The notes under the pieces are model-generated. The model was given only the letters and a program-made list of their open reading frames with translations, was not told where the DNA came from and made no database searches. Made by a program: the position numbers and the translations under genes. 64,000 bases of DNA. Origin: Atopobiaceae bacterium (lineage in GTDB: Bacteria; Actinomycetota; Coriobacteriia; Coriobacteriales; Atopobiaceae). The stretch lies in the NCBI GenBank assembly GCA_030525685.1, contig JAUNEG010000003.1, positions 36,735-100,734 of the forward strand, written 5' to 3'. Below are positions 17,465 to 25,051 of this stretch, piece after piece; the stretch's first letter is position 1, and every line of letters starts with the position of its first letter.

Positions 17465-17554
17465 CTCGGCAGCACGCTCCTCGGCCAGCACGCCGGCGGC
17501 GTTGTTGCCCAGCGACATCACCGCGTTCACGCTGCCGAGGGTCTCCAGGGGCAT
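17429..17554 (-). CDS. unannotated 41-residue small protein
   Basis: An ATG at 17554 opens a 41-codon frame (MPLETLGSVNAVMSLGNNAA at the start, ending RSDEE) that stops at 17429. It begins 9 bp after the DUF1893 stop on the same strand. Third codon positions are about 90 percent G or C, as in real genes here, and the composition (short hydrophobic helix, then a charged tail) is protein-like. No ribosome site is visible, so coupling to the upstream gene would be needed. No family recognised. Confidence 0.45.
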   Translation of the reverse strand: MPLETLGSVNAVMSLGNNAAGVLAEERAAEKKGATPRSDEE

Positions 17555-17563
17555 CGTGCGCCG

Positions 17564-18007
17564 CTAGGCGGGCTGCGGCCCGGCGAGAAGCGTGCGGGCG
17601 CGCTCGGCGAGCACGCGAACGGCCTCGTAGGGCTCCCAGACGCCCTCGACGGAGGCGTCCATCGGGCACTGGCCGTCGTTGGCGCGGTTCTGGATGTGCG
17701 GCACGAGCGCGTCGTAGCTCGTGGCGATGCTCGCGGCGAGCAGCACGGCGCGGCCGGTCCAGGACATGACGGGCGAGAAGACCGCGTCGGGCCCGAGCAC
17801 GGCGTAGAGCAGCGCCGGCGCCTTGCCCACGACCTTGTCGGCGACCGAGAAGCCCGTGAGGTCGCGACCCTCGCGCACCCAGGCGAGCAGCGGCTTGATG
17901 CCCCGCTCGGTGCAGGTGATCACCTCGTCGTCGCGGACGGCGACGAGCGTGGCGTCCTTGTTGGCGATCAACAGGGCGCGGGCGAGGTCGAGGTCGGTGG
18001 CAGCCAT
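17564..18007 (-). CDS. DUF1893 domain protein
   Basis: 147 residues. Conserved family stretches are TLVAVRDDEVITCTERGIKPLLAWVREG, GFSVADKVVGKAPALLYAVLG and IQNRANDGQCPMDASVEG. DUF1893 proteins have a cytidine-deaminase-like fold, and their function is not established. GGAGG precedes ATG 18007. A small reading frame follows after 9 bp. It is convergent with pspA. Confidence 0.85.
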   Translation of the reverse strand: MAATDLDLARALLIANKDATLVAVRDDEVITCTERGIKPLLAWVREGRDLTGFSVADKVVGKAPALLYAVLGPDAVFSPVMSWTGRAVLLAASIATSYDALVPHIQNRANDGQCPMDASVEGVWEPYEAVRVLAERARTLLAGPQPA

Positions 18008-18126
18008 GTTCGCATCCTCCCAATGACGGCGAGAACCCTTGACAGCGGGCACTCTACCACAACCGCTCCGGCCCGCCGCGCCGTTCGCCGAATTGCGCTG
18101 CGCGCCCGTTCTTCTCGCGGCCGGCA

Positions 18127-18162
18127 CAGAAAGCGGGCCGCCACCCGGAGGTGACGGCCCGC
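18127..18162 (-). terminator. terminator of the GGGtGRT operon
   Basis: On the minus strand GCGGGCCGTCAC pairs with GTGGCGGCCCGC (one mismatch), followed by TTTCTG. It lies 23 bp after the stop at 18185. Confidence 0.75.
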
Positions 18163-18184
18163 AGCCGAGACGCTGGCGTGTGCG

Positions 18185-19189
18185 CTACTCGTTCAGAGCG
18201 GCGTTGACGGCGACGGCGCAGGCGACGGTCGCACCGACCATGGGGTTGTTGCCCATGCCGATGAGGCCCATCATGTCGACGTGCGCGGGCACCGAGGAGG
18301 AGCCGGCGAACTGGGCGCTGGAGTGCATGCGGCCCATGGTGTCGGTCATGCCGTAGGAGGCGGGGCCGGCGGCCATGTTGTCCGGGTGCAGGGTGCGGCC
18401 GGTGCCGCCGCCGGAGGCGACGGAGAAGTACTTCTTGCCGGCGAGCACGCGCTCCTTGAAGTAGGTGCCGGCAACCGGGTGCTGGAAGCGCGTCGGGTTG
18501 GTGGAGTTGCCGGTGATGGAGATGTCGACGTTCTCGTGCCACATGATGGCAACGCCCTCGCGGACGTCGTCGGCACCGTAGCAGTTGACCTCGGCGCGCG
18601 GGCCATCGGAGTACGGGATCTTCTCGACGACCTTGAGCTCGCCGGTGAAGTAGTCGAACTGGGTCTTCACGTAGGTGAAGCCGTTGATGCGGGCGATGAT
18701 CTGGGCGGCGTCCTTGCCGAGGCCGTTCAGGATGACGCGCAGCGGCTTCTTGCGGGCCTTGTTGGCGTTGAGCGCGATGCCGATGGCGCCCTCGGCGGCG
18801 GCGAAGGACTCGTGGCCGGCCAGGAACGCGAAGCACTCGGTGTCGTCACCGAGGAGCATGGCGCCCAGGTCGCCGTGACCCCTGCCGACCTTGCGGTCCT
18901 CGGCGACGGAGCCGGGGACGCAGAAGGCCTGGAGGCCCTCGCCGATCATGGCGGCGGCCTCAGAGGCGCTCTTGGCGCCCTTCTTGATGGCGATGGCGCA
19001 GCCGCAGACGTAGGCCCACTTGGCGTTCTCGAACGCGATGGACTGGACGCCCTCGACGATCTCGCGCGGGTTCACGCCCTTGTCGAGGCAGATCTGCTCG
19101 GCCTCCTCGAGGGAGGAGATGCCGTTCTCAGCGAGCACCTTGTTGATCTTGTCGATGCGGCGCTCATAGCCCTCAAACGAAACTGCCAT
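18185..19189 (-). CDS. GGGtGRT protein
   Basis: 334 residues. Contains the diagnostic GGGTGRT near residue 265 (SVASGGGTGRTLHPDN) and highly conserved segments such as DISITGNSTNPTRFQHPVAG and GLIGMGNNPMVGATVACAVA. The family is defined only by this motif and has no assigned reaction; it occurs in anaerobes next to a NifU-like protein, as here. A ribosome site GGGAGGG precedes the ATG. It lies 17 bp after the NifU-like gene, so the two are one operon ending at a clear terminator. The paired occurrence implies a shared, possibly iron-sulfur-dependent function. Confidence 0.9.
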   Translation of the reverse strand: MAVSFEGYERRIDKINKVLAENGISSLEEAEQICLDKGVNPREIVEGVQSIAFENAKWAYVCGCAIAIKKGAKSASEAAAMIGEGLQAFCVPGSVAEDRKVGRGHGDLGAMLLGDDTECFAFLAGHESFAAAEGAIGIALNANKARKKPLRVILNGLGKDAAQIIARINGFTYVKTQFDYFTGELKVVEKIPYSDGPRAEVNCYGADDVREGVAIMWHENVDISITGNSTNPTRFQHPVAGTYFKERVLAGKKYFSVASGGGTGRTLHPDNMAAGPASYGMTDTMGRMHSSAQFAGSSSVPAHVDMMGLIGMGNNPMVGATVACAVAVNAALNE

Positions 19190-19206
19190 TTGGTTTCCCT
19201 CCCTTT

Positions 19207-19941
19207 CTACTCGTGAACGGGGAAGACGTTGGCGACCGTGTGGGTCTCCTCGTCCGTGCGCGGATCGATGTACTTGGCGGCGTTCTCCCACTGGCCGTAG
19301 TGGCCCATGGCGCCGGCGATGGCGTCCTCGGGGGTCTTGCCGGCCTTGAGGGCCTCGGTGAACTTGCCGAGGTTCAGGAACTCGAAGGCCACGATCTCGT
19401 TGTTCTCGTTGAGGGCCATGCGGGTGACGTAGCCCTGGGCGAGCTCGAGGTAGCGGGCGCCCTTGGCCTTGGTGCCGAACATGGTGCCGACCTGCGTGCG
19501 CAGGCCCTTGCCGAGGTCGTCGAGGGAGGCGCCGACAGGCAGGCCGTCCTCGGAGAAGGCGGTCTGGGAGCGGCCGTAGACGATCTGGAGGAAGAGCTCG
19601 CGCATGGCCACGTTGATGGCGTCGCAGACGAGGTCGGTGTTGAGGGCCTCGAGGATGGTCTTGCCCGGGAGGATCTCGGAGGCCATGGCCGCCGAGTGGG
19701 TCATGCCGGAGCAGCCGAGGGTCTCGACGAGGCACTCCTCGATGACGCCCTCCTTGACGTTAAGGGTGAGCTTGCAGGCACCCTGCTGGGGCGCGCACCA
19801 GCCCACGCCGTGCGTGAGGCCGGAGATGTCCTTGATCTCCTTGGCCTGGACCCACTTGCCCTCCTCGGGGATGGGCGCGGGGCCGTGATATGCGCCCTTG
19901 GCGACGGGGCACATATTCTCGACTTCTGCGGAATACTGCAT
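19207..19941 (-). CDS. NifU-like iron-sulfur scaffold protein, GGGtGRT partner
   Basis: 244 residues. The N-terminal half is IscU/NifU-N-like, with cysteines 49, 56 and 77 in GWCAPQQGACKL and ETLGCSGMTH. The C-terminal half (GYVTRMALNENNEIVAFEFLNLGKF and GAMGHYGQWENAA segments) is specific to this subgroup. It is first in the operon, with GGAG before the ATG. No nifS-like desulfurase is adjacent. It may assemble or carry a cluster for the GGGtGRT protein rather than serve general Fe-S biogenesis; that is inference from context. Confidence 0.87.
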   Translation of the reverse strand: MQYSAEVENMCPVAKGAYHGPAPIPEEGKWVQAKEIKDISGLTHGVGWCAPQQGACKLTLNVKEGVIEECLVETLGCSGMTHSAAMASEILPGKTILEALNTDLVCDAINVAMRELFLQIVYGRSQTAFSEDGLPVGASLDDLGKGLRTQVGTMFGTKAKGARYLELAQGYVTRMALNENNEIVAFEFLNLGKFTEALKAGKTPEDAIAGAMGHYGQWENAAKYIDPRTDEETHTVANVFPVHE

Positions 19942-20153
19942 GTAATGCTCCTCTCCATGAATCTCCTGCCGGTGCCATGCCCCGGCGCGAACGAACCGGT
20001 CCCCTCAGACCGGCCAGAGCCATGCGGCGGCCCAATGGGCAGCCCGCACCTAAGTTTACGGCAAAACGGCAGGGCGAGGGAGCGCAGCGTCACGAATCTG
20101 TCGCGGGCGGACGTTCTTCTCGCCCCGCGCGTCCGCCTGCTGCGCGCGGGCGC

Positions 20154-20450
20154 CTAGCGGAAGATCTCCCGGTGCGTGCCCGTGCGCTGGAAGACGGCGA
20201 GGCTGCCCTGCACGGCCCATACGAGCAGCCAGCCCCCGGCGTTGCAGACGTGGCACTCGTTGGAGCCCTCCCACTGCCCGGCGAGCCGGTGCATGTTGTG
20301 CCTGCGGACGAGCTCCTGCCGTGCGGCGAGGGTGTTGGAGAGGATGAGGTCGATGACTTCCTTCAGCGGCGTCGTGTCCGTTCCACGCTTGAGGAGTCGC
20401 TTGTAGTCCCGCTGGAACTTGGGAGTGTAGTCGGGTCGCAGATGAGCCAT
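20154..20450 (-). CDS. YafQ/RelE family toxin
   Basis: 98 residues: PDYTPKFQRDYKRLLKRG at the start, HRLAGQWEGSNECHV in the centre, and an FQRTGTHREIF-type C-terminus. This matches YafQ, a ribosome-dependent mRNA endonuclease of the RelE superfamily. Its ATG directly abuts the antitoxin stop (TAG then ATG at 20450), the usual type II arrangement. The 212-bp gap to the NifU-like gene contains no further gene that I can see. Confidence 0.9.
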   Translation of the reverse strand: MAHLRPDYTPKFQRDYKRLLKRGTDTTPLKEVIDLILSNTLAARQELVRRHNMHRLAGQWEGSNECHVCNAGGWLLVWAVQGSLAVFQRTGTHREIFR

Positions 20451-20726
20451 CTAAGCCTCCAGCGCCGCGAACATCTCGGACGCAGAGCCGTAGCCCTTGA
20501 TCTCCCCACGCGCGTGGGCCGCAAAGATTTCCTCCGTCTCGCGGATGGCCTCGAGGGACTCCTCGTTGGGCTGCTCGCCGTTAAAGGTGATGGGAATGGA
20601 CCCGGTGCGGACCATGTAGGTCCAGAACGCGCGCGTCACCGACGCGAGGTCCAGGCCAAAGCTCTTGGCGACCGCGGAGGCTCCGGCCTTGAGGTCATCG
20701 TCGACGCGTATGGCATAGCTGGTCAT
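20451..20726 (-). CDS. DinJ/RelB family antitoxin
   Basis: 91 residues beginning TSYAIRVDDDLKAGASAVAKSFGLDLASV, the ribbon-helix-helix DNA-binding domain of the DinJ/RelB group. The C-terminal part would bind and neutralise YafQ. AGGAG precedes the ATG. A perfect palindrome 28 bp upstream is the likely autoregulatory operator. Confidence 0.9.
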   Translation of the reverse strand: MTSYAIRVDDDLKAGASAVAKSFGLDLASVTRAFWTYMVRTGSIPITFNGEQPNEESLEAIRETEEIFAAHARGEIKGYGSASEMFAALEA

Positions 20727-20753
20727 CTGTAGCTCCTTTGTAGTATGGATATC

Positions 20754-20767
20754 GTTATATGTATAAC
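20754..20767. promoter_or_regulatory. palindromic operator of the toxin-antitoxin pair
   Basis: GTTATA TG TATAAC, a 6-bp dyad in an AT-rich promoter patch upstream of dinJ. Autorepression by RHH antitoxins at such sites is established; this site is inferred. Confidence 0.5.
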
Positions 20768-20833
20768 CAAAATCGCACGATTCTATCCGTTTCCAATTGG
20801 TGAGCGCGACGGCGCGCACGGCGAGGGCGGCGC

Positions 20834-20839
20834 TATACT
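20834..20839 (+). promoter_or_regulatory. -10 element implying a leaderless EamA mRNA
   Basis: TATACT preceded by GC ends only 8 bp before the ATG at 20848, so transcription would start at or within a base or two of the start codon. Confidence 0.55.
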
Positions 20840-20847
20840 TTCCCACC

Positions 20848-21861
20848 ATGGATACCGAGAAGAACATCGGCCCGGGCGCGCGGCATGGGGAGGCCGCGGT
20901 GCCCCAGTGGGCCTGGAAGCTCTCCCTCGCGGCGTGCGCCGCCATCTGGGGAGGCTCCTTCGTCGTCATGAAGGACGCGCTCGACAACATCCCGCCGGCG
21001 TGGCTCATGGGCATCCGCTTCGCCGCGTCGGCCGTGATCGTGGGCGTGCTCTTCTGGCGCACCCTGCGCGACAACCTTGACGTGAGCCACCTCGCGATGG
21101 GCGCGATCCTGGGCGTGGCGTCGGGCGCCGCCTTCGTGGTGCAGAACATCGGGCTCGACGACACCACCCCGGGGCGCAACGCCTTCCTCACCGCCACGTA
21201 CTGCGTGATGACGCCGTTCATCAACTGGCTGATCGTGCGGCAGCGGCCGGGGAGGAACAACGTGGTCGCGGCCCTTCTCGCCATCGTGGGCGTGGGCCTG
21301 GTTGCCCTCGGTGACGACCTCTCCCTGACCATGAGCGGCGGCGACTGGCTCACGCTCGTGGCGGCCGTGCTCTTTGCCGTGCACATCGTGCTCGTGGCGC
21401 GCTTTTCGTCCATCCACGACGTGATGACGCTCACGGTGGTGCAGCTCGCGGTGAGCGCGGTGCTCGCGCTCGGCGTGGCCCTCGTCACGGAGCAGCCGCC
21501 GGCGCCGGAGGTCTTTGCCTCGGCGGACACGTGGTTCTCGCTGGGCTACCTCGTGCTGCTCTCGTCCTGCGTGTGCATGGTGTTCCAGAACCTCGGGCAG
21601 GCGCACGTGCCGCCCGCGCAGGCGTCGCTGCTGCTCTCCCTGGAGAGCGTCTTTGCCGTGGTGGCGAGCGTGCTCTTCTACGGCGAGCTCGTGACGCCGC
21701 GGATCGCGCTCGGCTTTGGCACGATCTTCGTGGCCGTGCTCGTGAGCGAGCTCGGCGCGCGGCTGGGCCGCCGCAAGCAGGCTCGCCTCGGCCGCGACGC
21801 CGAGAAGCGCCCCCGTGTACCGGTTTTCCGCCCTTGTCCGGAGAAAGGCGGGGACGTGTAA
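20848..21861 (+). CDS. EamA/DMT family transporter
   Basis: About 337 residues with ten hydrophobic segments in two EamA repeats. SLAACAAIWGGSFVVMKDALDNIPP starts the first repeat, and QASLLLSLESVFAVVASVLFYGEL is the signature of the second. The family exports amino acids or other metabolites from the cytoplasm; substrate not predictable. I chose ATG 20848 because the visible -10 lies just upstream and no ribosome site supports the earlier GTG at 20797. The last codons overlap the repeat array at 21814-21892, so the C-terminal tail (PRVPVFRPCPEKGG) is encoded by repeat sequence. Confidence 0.88.
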   Translation: MDTEKNIGPGARHGEAAVPQWAWKLSLAACAAIWGGSFVVMKDALDNIPPAWLMGIRFAASAVIVGVLFWRTLRDNLDVSHLAMGAILGVASGAAFVVQNIGLDDTTPGRNAFLTATYCVMTPFINWLIVRQRPGRNNVVAALLAIVGVGLVALGDDLSLTMSGGDWLTLVAAVLFAVHIVLVARFSSIHDVMTLTVVQLAVSAVLALGVALVTEQPPAPEVFASADTWFSLGYLVLLSSCVCMVFQNLGQAHVPPAQASLLLSLESVFAVVASVLFYGELVTPRIALGFGTIFVAVLVSELGARLGRRKQARLGRDAEKRPRVPVFRPCPEKGGDV

Positions 21862-21892
21862 CGGTTTATAGTGGCCGGACCGGTACACAGAC
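21814..21892. repeat. 41-bp-period repeat array overlapping the EamA 3' end
   Basis: CGTGTACCGGTTTTCC at 21814 and CGTGTAACGGTTTATAG at 21855 are direct copies exactly 41 bp apart. An inverted copy, CCGGTACACAG, ends at 21890. The first unit lies inside the EamA coding sequence. It has the same geometry as the arrays at 1.5, 37.7, 41.2 and 46.4 kb with a different core. Confidence 0.75.
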
Positions 21893-21966
21893 GTTTTTCG
21901 CGCTGTGAGCCCTCCGGACGGCGCGCGGGGACGTAGTATGGCAAACGGACGAGGGAAGGGGCGCGC

Positions 21967-22866
21967 ATGATCCAGGAGTTCGGCGACGAGCATCGCTACG
22001 ACAACCACTTCGATCCGCATCGGGTGGGCGAGAAGGACTACGTGCTGCACTTCCGCGACGGCAAGTGCCTCGCGCGCGTGACGCACGTGGGCGGCTCGGA
22101 CGCGGACGCCGGCGACTCCGGGGAGGTCGTCGAGCTGCCGCGCCTGGGGGACTACCCGAGCGCCCCGGCAAAGGAGACCTATCTCTTCTCGCTCGGCGAG
22201 GACCGCTTCTTCCTGGCCTTCGACGAGGACCTTGCCGCGCCGGCGGGCTTTGGCTACGAGTCGGTGAACTGGCTGCGCCGCGCGGAGCCGCAGCACCTGC
22301 TCTTTGCCGCCGCCACGGCCTCCCAGCTCAGCCGCTGGTACCAGGACAACCGCTTCTGCGGGCGCTGCGGCCACGCCACCGAGATCGCCCCCTCGAGTCG
22401 CGAGATCGTGTGCCCGGAGTGCGCGCACATCGTCTATCCCAAGATTTGCCCGGGCATCATCTGCGCCGTCACCCGCCTGGCCGACGACCCCGCGGACGAC
22501 GCGATCGTGCTCACGCGCTACGCGGGCCGCACCACCGCGCTCTGGGCGCTCGTGGCCGGCTTCACCGAGATCGGCGAGCCGCTCGAGGACACCGTGCGCC
22601 GTGAGGTTATGGAGGAGGTGGGCCTCTCGGTCAAGAACCTGCGCTTCTACAAGAGCCAGCCCTGGGGGTTCACGGACACCCTGCTCGTAGGCTTCTGGTG
22701 CGAGGTGGACGGCGACCCCGCCATCACGGTCGACCGCCTCGAGCTCAAGGAGGCCCGCTGGTTCACCCGCGACGAGATTCCCCTCGAGCGCACGAACGAC
22801 TGCGCGAGCCTCACCGGCGAGATGATCGAGCGCTTCCGCACGATGGGCCGCGCCGCCTGGGAGTAG
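21967..22866 (+). CDS. nudC: NAD+ diphosphatase / NAD-cap hydrolase
   Basis: 299 residues. A zinc ribbon has Cys131, Cys134, Cys149 and Cys152 (CGRC...CPEC). The Nudix box GFTEIGEPLEDTVRREVMEEVGL in outline spans residues 198-220, followed by the NudC-type SQPWGFTDTL, close to the SQPWPFP consensus. It cleaves NAD(H) to NMN and AMP, and for the family removes NAD caps from RNA. The ATG follows GGGAAGGGG. The last about 36 codons are duplicated 1,870 bp downstream, on the far side of an AT-rich islet, suggesting that the gene's 3' end was the insertion site. Confidence 0.94.
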   Translation: MIQEFGDEHRYDNHFDPHRVGEKDYVLHFRDGKCLARVTHVGGSDADAGDSGEVVELPRLGDYPSAPAKETYLFSLGEDRFFLAFDEDLAAPAGFGYESVNWLRRAEPQHLLFAAATASQLSRWYQDNRFCGRCGHATEIAPSSREIVCPECAHIVYPKICPGIICAVTRLADDPADDAIVLTRYAGRTTALWALVAGFTEIGEPLEDTVRREVMEEVGLSVKNLRFYKSQPWGFTDTLLVGFWCEVDGDPAITVDRLELKEARWFTRDEIPLERTNDCASLTGEMIERFRTMGRAAWE

Positions 22867-22894
22867 GCTGGAGCGCGAGGGCTCGGGAAATCCC

Positions 22895-23236
22895 TCAATG
22901 AAGAGTGATGCTCATTGCGCGGATTTCTGTGCCGTCTTGGGCTCCGGGAGAGAACTTTATCGTTACGCTTCGGCCCTTCCAACATTGGTCAGGACCTGGC
23001 CTTTCGTCCTCTGGGAGAACGGCTTTATAATAATCGTAAGCAGTCCTACGGTTTATGGAGCCGTACACGCATATAGAGCCCTCGTCTTTTGCGTACGAGA
23101 CTATTCTTCCGTCGAGATGCATGAGAAACGCGTTCTCCCCAGTTTCTGAAGAAGAAGCCATCCTGCACGCGAGCAATATGAGGCACGTCCCTATCAGGGT
23201 GACAGCCACCGCGGTGACTGCGAAGGACTTTCTCAC
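22895..23236 (-). CDS. predicted lipoprotein of the islet
   Basis: 113 residues. A basic N-terminus and hydrophobic core run into a lipobox, LLAC, with Cys24 as the lipidation site; the mature part is short and shows no family I recognise. It starts with GTG, preceded by AGGAG. It lies 9 bp downstream of the peptidase gene, so one transcript is likely. Its codon use is AT-richer than the flanking genes. It may be an anchor, inhibitor or partner of the peptidase (inference from pairing only). Confidence 0.6.
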   Translation of the reverse strand: MRKSFAVTAVAVTLIGTCLILLACRMASSSETGENAFLMHLDGRIVSYAKDEGSICVYGSINRRTAYDYYKAVLPEDERPGPDQCWKGRSVTIKFSPGAQDGTEIRAMSITLH

Positions 23237-23245
23237 GGGATGCTC

Positions 23246-24382
23246 CTATCCCCGAGAGAAGAAGATGCCATAAGGAAGCACATAAGAGGCATATGAAGGG
23301 TTGAGATATCGAGCACCTCGGTGCCATCCGTCCGCAACACAAAGAACATCCAAATACTGGCCGCCTGCTATGCCACTTGGCTTGATACGCATATAACCCT
23401 GTACGGCCATTGCGTGTCGTCCCAGAGTTGATAGTCCGCAGCTAAAAATCCCACAATTAAACGAATTCACCATGCTCGTGAATTGTGAGAAGAGCGGATT
23501 ATAGGCTTCTTCGGCGAATATCGCTGCGCCAAGCTGAGAGCAGTATGCGCGAAGTGTCCTGCCGAGCACCTCACGACTCGTAGAGCCATAAGTCACTCCC
23601 GCAAGCCCATCCGGGTTATCATACGCAGTCGTCCCGGAGCGTTCCCATAGGTTCCAGTAGTGTTCCTCCAGAGAATAGCTGTAGAATGTTTGATATGGAA
23701 TATATTGGGCGGCACAGCACAGCATCGCCACTACTGCGCAGGCGTACGAGTTTGTCATGTCTATTATTTCATCATCGGAATACGAGATGAATTGGCCGGA
23801 GGTGTAAGCCTCTTCGACTACCGTATAATTCGGATTAGTTAAGAGGTTGGAAGGAAAGAAGATGTCATTCCAAGTAGTCGACTGAAGCTTGGTGGATCCA
23901 ACCTTTTCGATGATACGCGTTGGGTAGTTTCTAGGATATATGAATTCTTCAGAAACAGTATCAAAACCCACGTAGGTGAATGGATCTGATTTATATGCCA
24001 TGATTGATTTTGAGCTGCGACCAGAAGGCTGCTTTTCAACTAACGAGAGGAAGGGGCTAGTCGTGTCCTCTGCGAAAGAGAATTCAGAGATAAGAGACTC
24101 ATTCGTTACATCAAATATAATATAGCCATGTGGGGCGCCTGCAGCTGATTTAAGCTCGATTACGTATCCGATTGCTCCTTTGCTGGCGTCATATAGCTTT
24201 GTGGAACGGTAGGGGACAAGCCCTGTGTCAAGATCGTTGGTAAATTCACTGGCCAGTTCTAGAGCCAGTTCATCGGTAAATAACGTGTAATCCGTTTCAT
24301 CCGCCAGAGCCTTCGACGGAATTATAAGCTGGGCAGCAGAGAGAGAGGCCAGAGAGAAAAATGCCTTACGGGAGATGTTCAT
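23246..24382 (-). CDS. secreted papain-like (C39/C10-type) cysteine peptidase
   Basis: 378 residues with a signal peptide (NISRKAFFSLASLSAAQLII, ending near SKALA). Residues 30-110 look like a streptopain-type pro-domain (GYIIFDVTNESLISEFSF). Candidate catalytic residues are Cys215 in NSYACAVVAM and His323 in GRHAMAVQGY, with VADGW downstream, consistent with a papain-like fold. TTAGGAGG precedes the ATG. Codon use and base composition are AT-rich, supporting recent acquisition. Target unknown; a bacteriocin-like or host-directed protease are both possible. Family assignment is by motif only. Confidence 0.6.
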   Translation of the reverse strand: MNISRKAFFSLASLSAAQLIIPSKALADETDYTLFTDELALELASEFTNDLDTGLVPYRSTKLYDASKGAIGYVIELKSAAGAPHGYIIFDVTNESLISEFSFAEDTTSPFLSLVEKQPSGRSSKSIMAYKSDPFTYVGFDTVSEEFIYPRNYPTRIIEKVGSTKLQSTTWNDIFFPSNLLTNPNYTVVEEAYTSGQFISYSDDEIIDMTNSYACAVVAMLCCAAQYIPYQTFYSYSLEEHYWNLWERSGTTAYDNPDGLAGVTYGSTSREVLGRTLRAYCSQLGAAIFAEEAYNPLFSQFTSMVNSFNCGIFSCGLSTLGRHAMAVQGYMRIKPSGIAGGQYLDVLCVADGWHRGARYLNPSYASYVLPYGIFFSRG

Positions 24383-24406
24383 TGTTGCCTCCTAAGGGTC
24401 TGCAAT

Positions 24407-24427
24407 ATGCTGTCATATATACAGCAT
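24407..24427. promoter_or_regulatory. dyad in the peptidase promoter region
   Basis: ATGCTGT and ACAGCAT flank a 7-bp AT core, 25 bp upstream of the peptidase start. Possible operator or -10 region of the islet operon. Confidence 0.35.
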
Positions 24428-24628
24428 GCATATTAATTCAGCTAATCAGTTCCTGCGGTTGGTACTGTATTGCCGATTAACGGCGGAGACCTTAACGCTT
24501 TACTCCTGCTCGCTGTACTACACATCAGTTAGAAGAGTATGCGAATATGATAAATCTCCCTTTACCTTTCCCGATGACAATGCACAATAAACTTAAGCAG
24601 TTGTGTCGAGAGGCCTCAGGCGCCTTTC

Positions 24629-24736
24629 TGGTTTCGCCGCGACGAGATGCCGCTCGAGCGCACGAACGACCGCGCGAGCCTCACCGGCGAGATGATCGAG
24701 CGCTTCCGCACGATGGGCCGCGCCGCCTGGGAGTGA
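24629..24736 (+). pseudogene. duplicated 3' end of nudC
   Basis: This 108-bp segment aligns without gaps to 22759-22866 (constant offset 1,870 bp), with 8 differences and 63 consecutive identical bases. In the nudC frame it reads WFRRDEMPLERTND, then the rest of the NudC end, with its own stop (TGA instead of TAG). It has no start and no upstream nudC sequence. It is either the displaced original end of the gene or one carried by the incoming DNA. Confidence 0.9.
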
Positions 24737-24778
24737 GCGAGTCCTTCTCGGCCCTCGGCCCGTCTCTTCCCGCCCTAT

Positions 24779-24886
24779 CCGGGTATGTACAAAGTTGAAA
24801 ATATGATACACGCCCGTTTTCTGCAAAACCGCAGCTAGAATGCTTGTTAACTTGTAAATCAACTTTTAAACTTCGTACATACCCGG
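24779..24886. repeat. 18-bp arm inverted repeat right of the islet
   Basis: CCGGGTATGTACAAAGTT (24779-24796) is mirrored by AACTTCGTACATACCCGG (24869-24886), 17 of 18 positions. The centre is AT-rich. It resembles the repeat at 60893-60998 in arm sequence (GGGTATGTRCAMAGTT) and total length. Confidence 0.85.
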
Positions 24887-25051
24887 AAAACACGGGAGAA
24901 GGGATGCGCCTGGCGAGAAGAACGTTCGCCCCTCCGCCCGCGGCGCCGTTTGTTTCAGCTGCAAAACCTTTTCTCGCACGCGGCGACGACTGTGGGAAAC
25001 TCCTCACTATCGCGCCCGTCGGGGGCGCGCCTGATTGCGAGGGGGTAGGGC

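Larger units (their letters stand above)
22867..24628. mobile_element. AT-rich acquired islet inserted at the nudC 3' end
   Basis: About 1.76 kb with clearly lower GC and different codon use from both flanks, carrying a lipoprotein and a secreted peptidase gene on the minus strand. It is bounded on the left by the end of nudC and on the right by a 108-bp near-copy of that end (24629-24736). No integrase, transposase or terminal inverted repeat is visible, so the mechanism (homology-assisted integration or excision-prone element) is unknown. Confidence 0.6.

Noticed and set aside
24547..24798. 83-residue plus-strand frame over the duplicated nudC end
   Set aside because: It reads the duplicate in a different frame from nudC and starts in unrelated AT-rich sequence.
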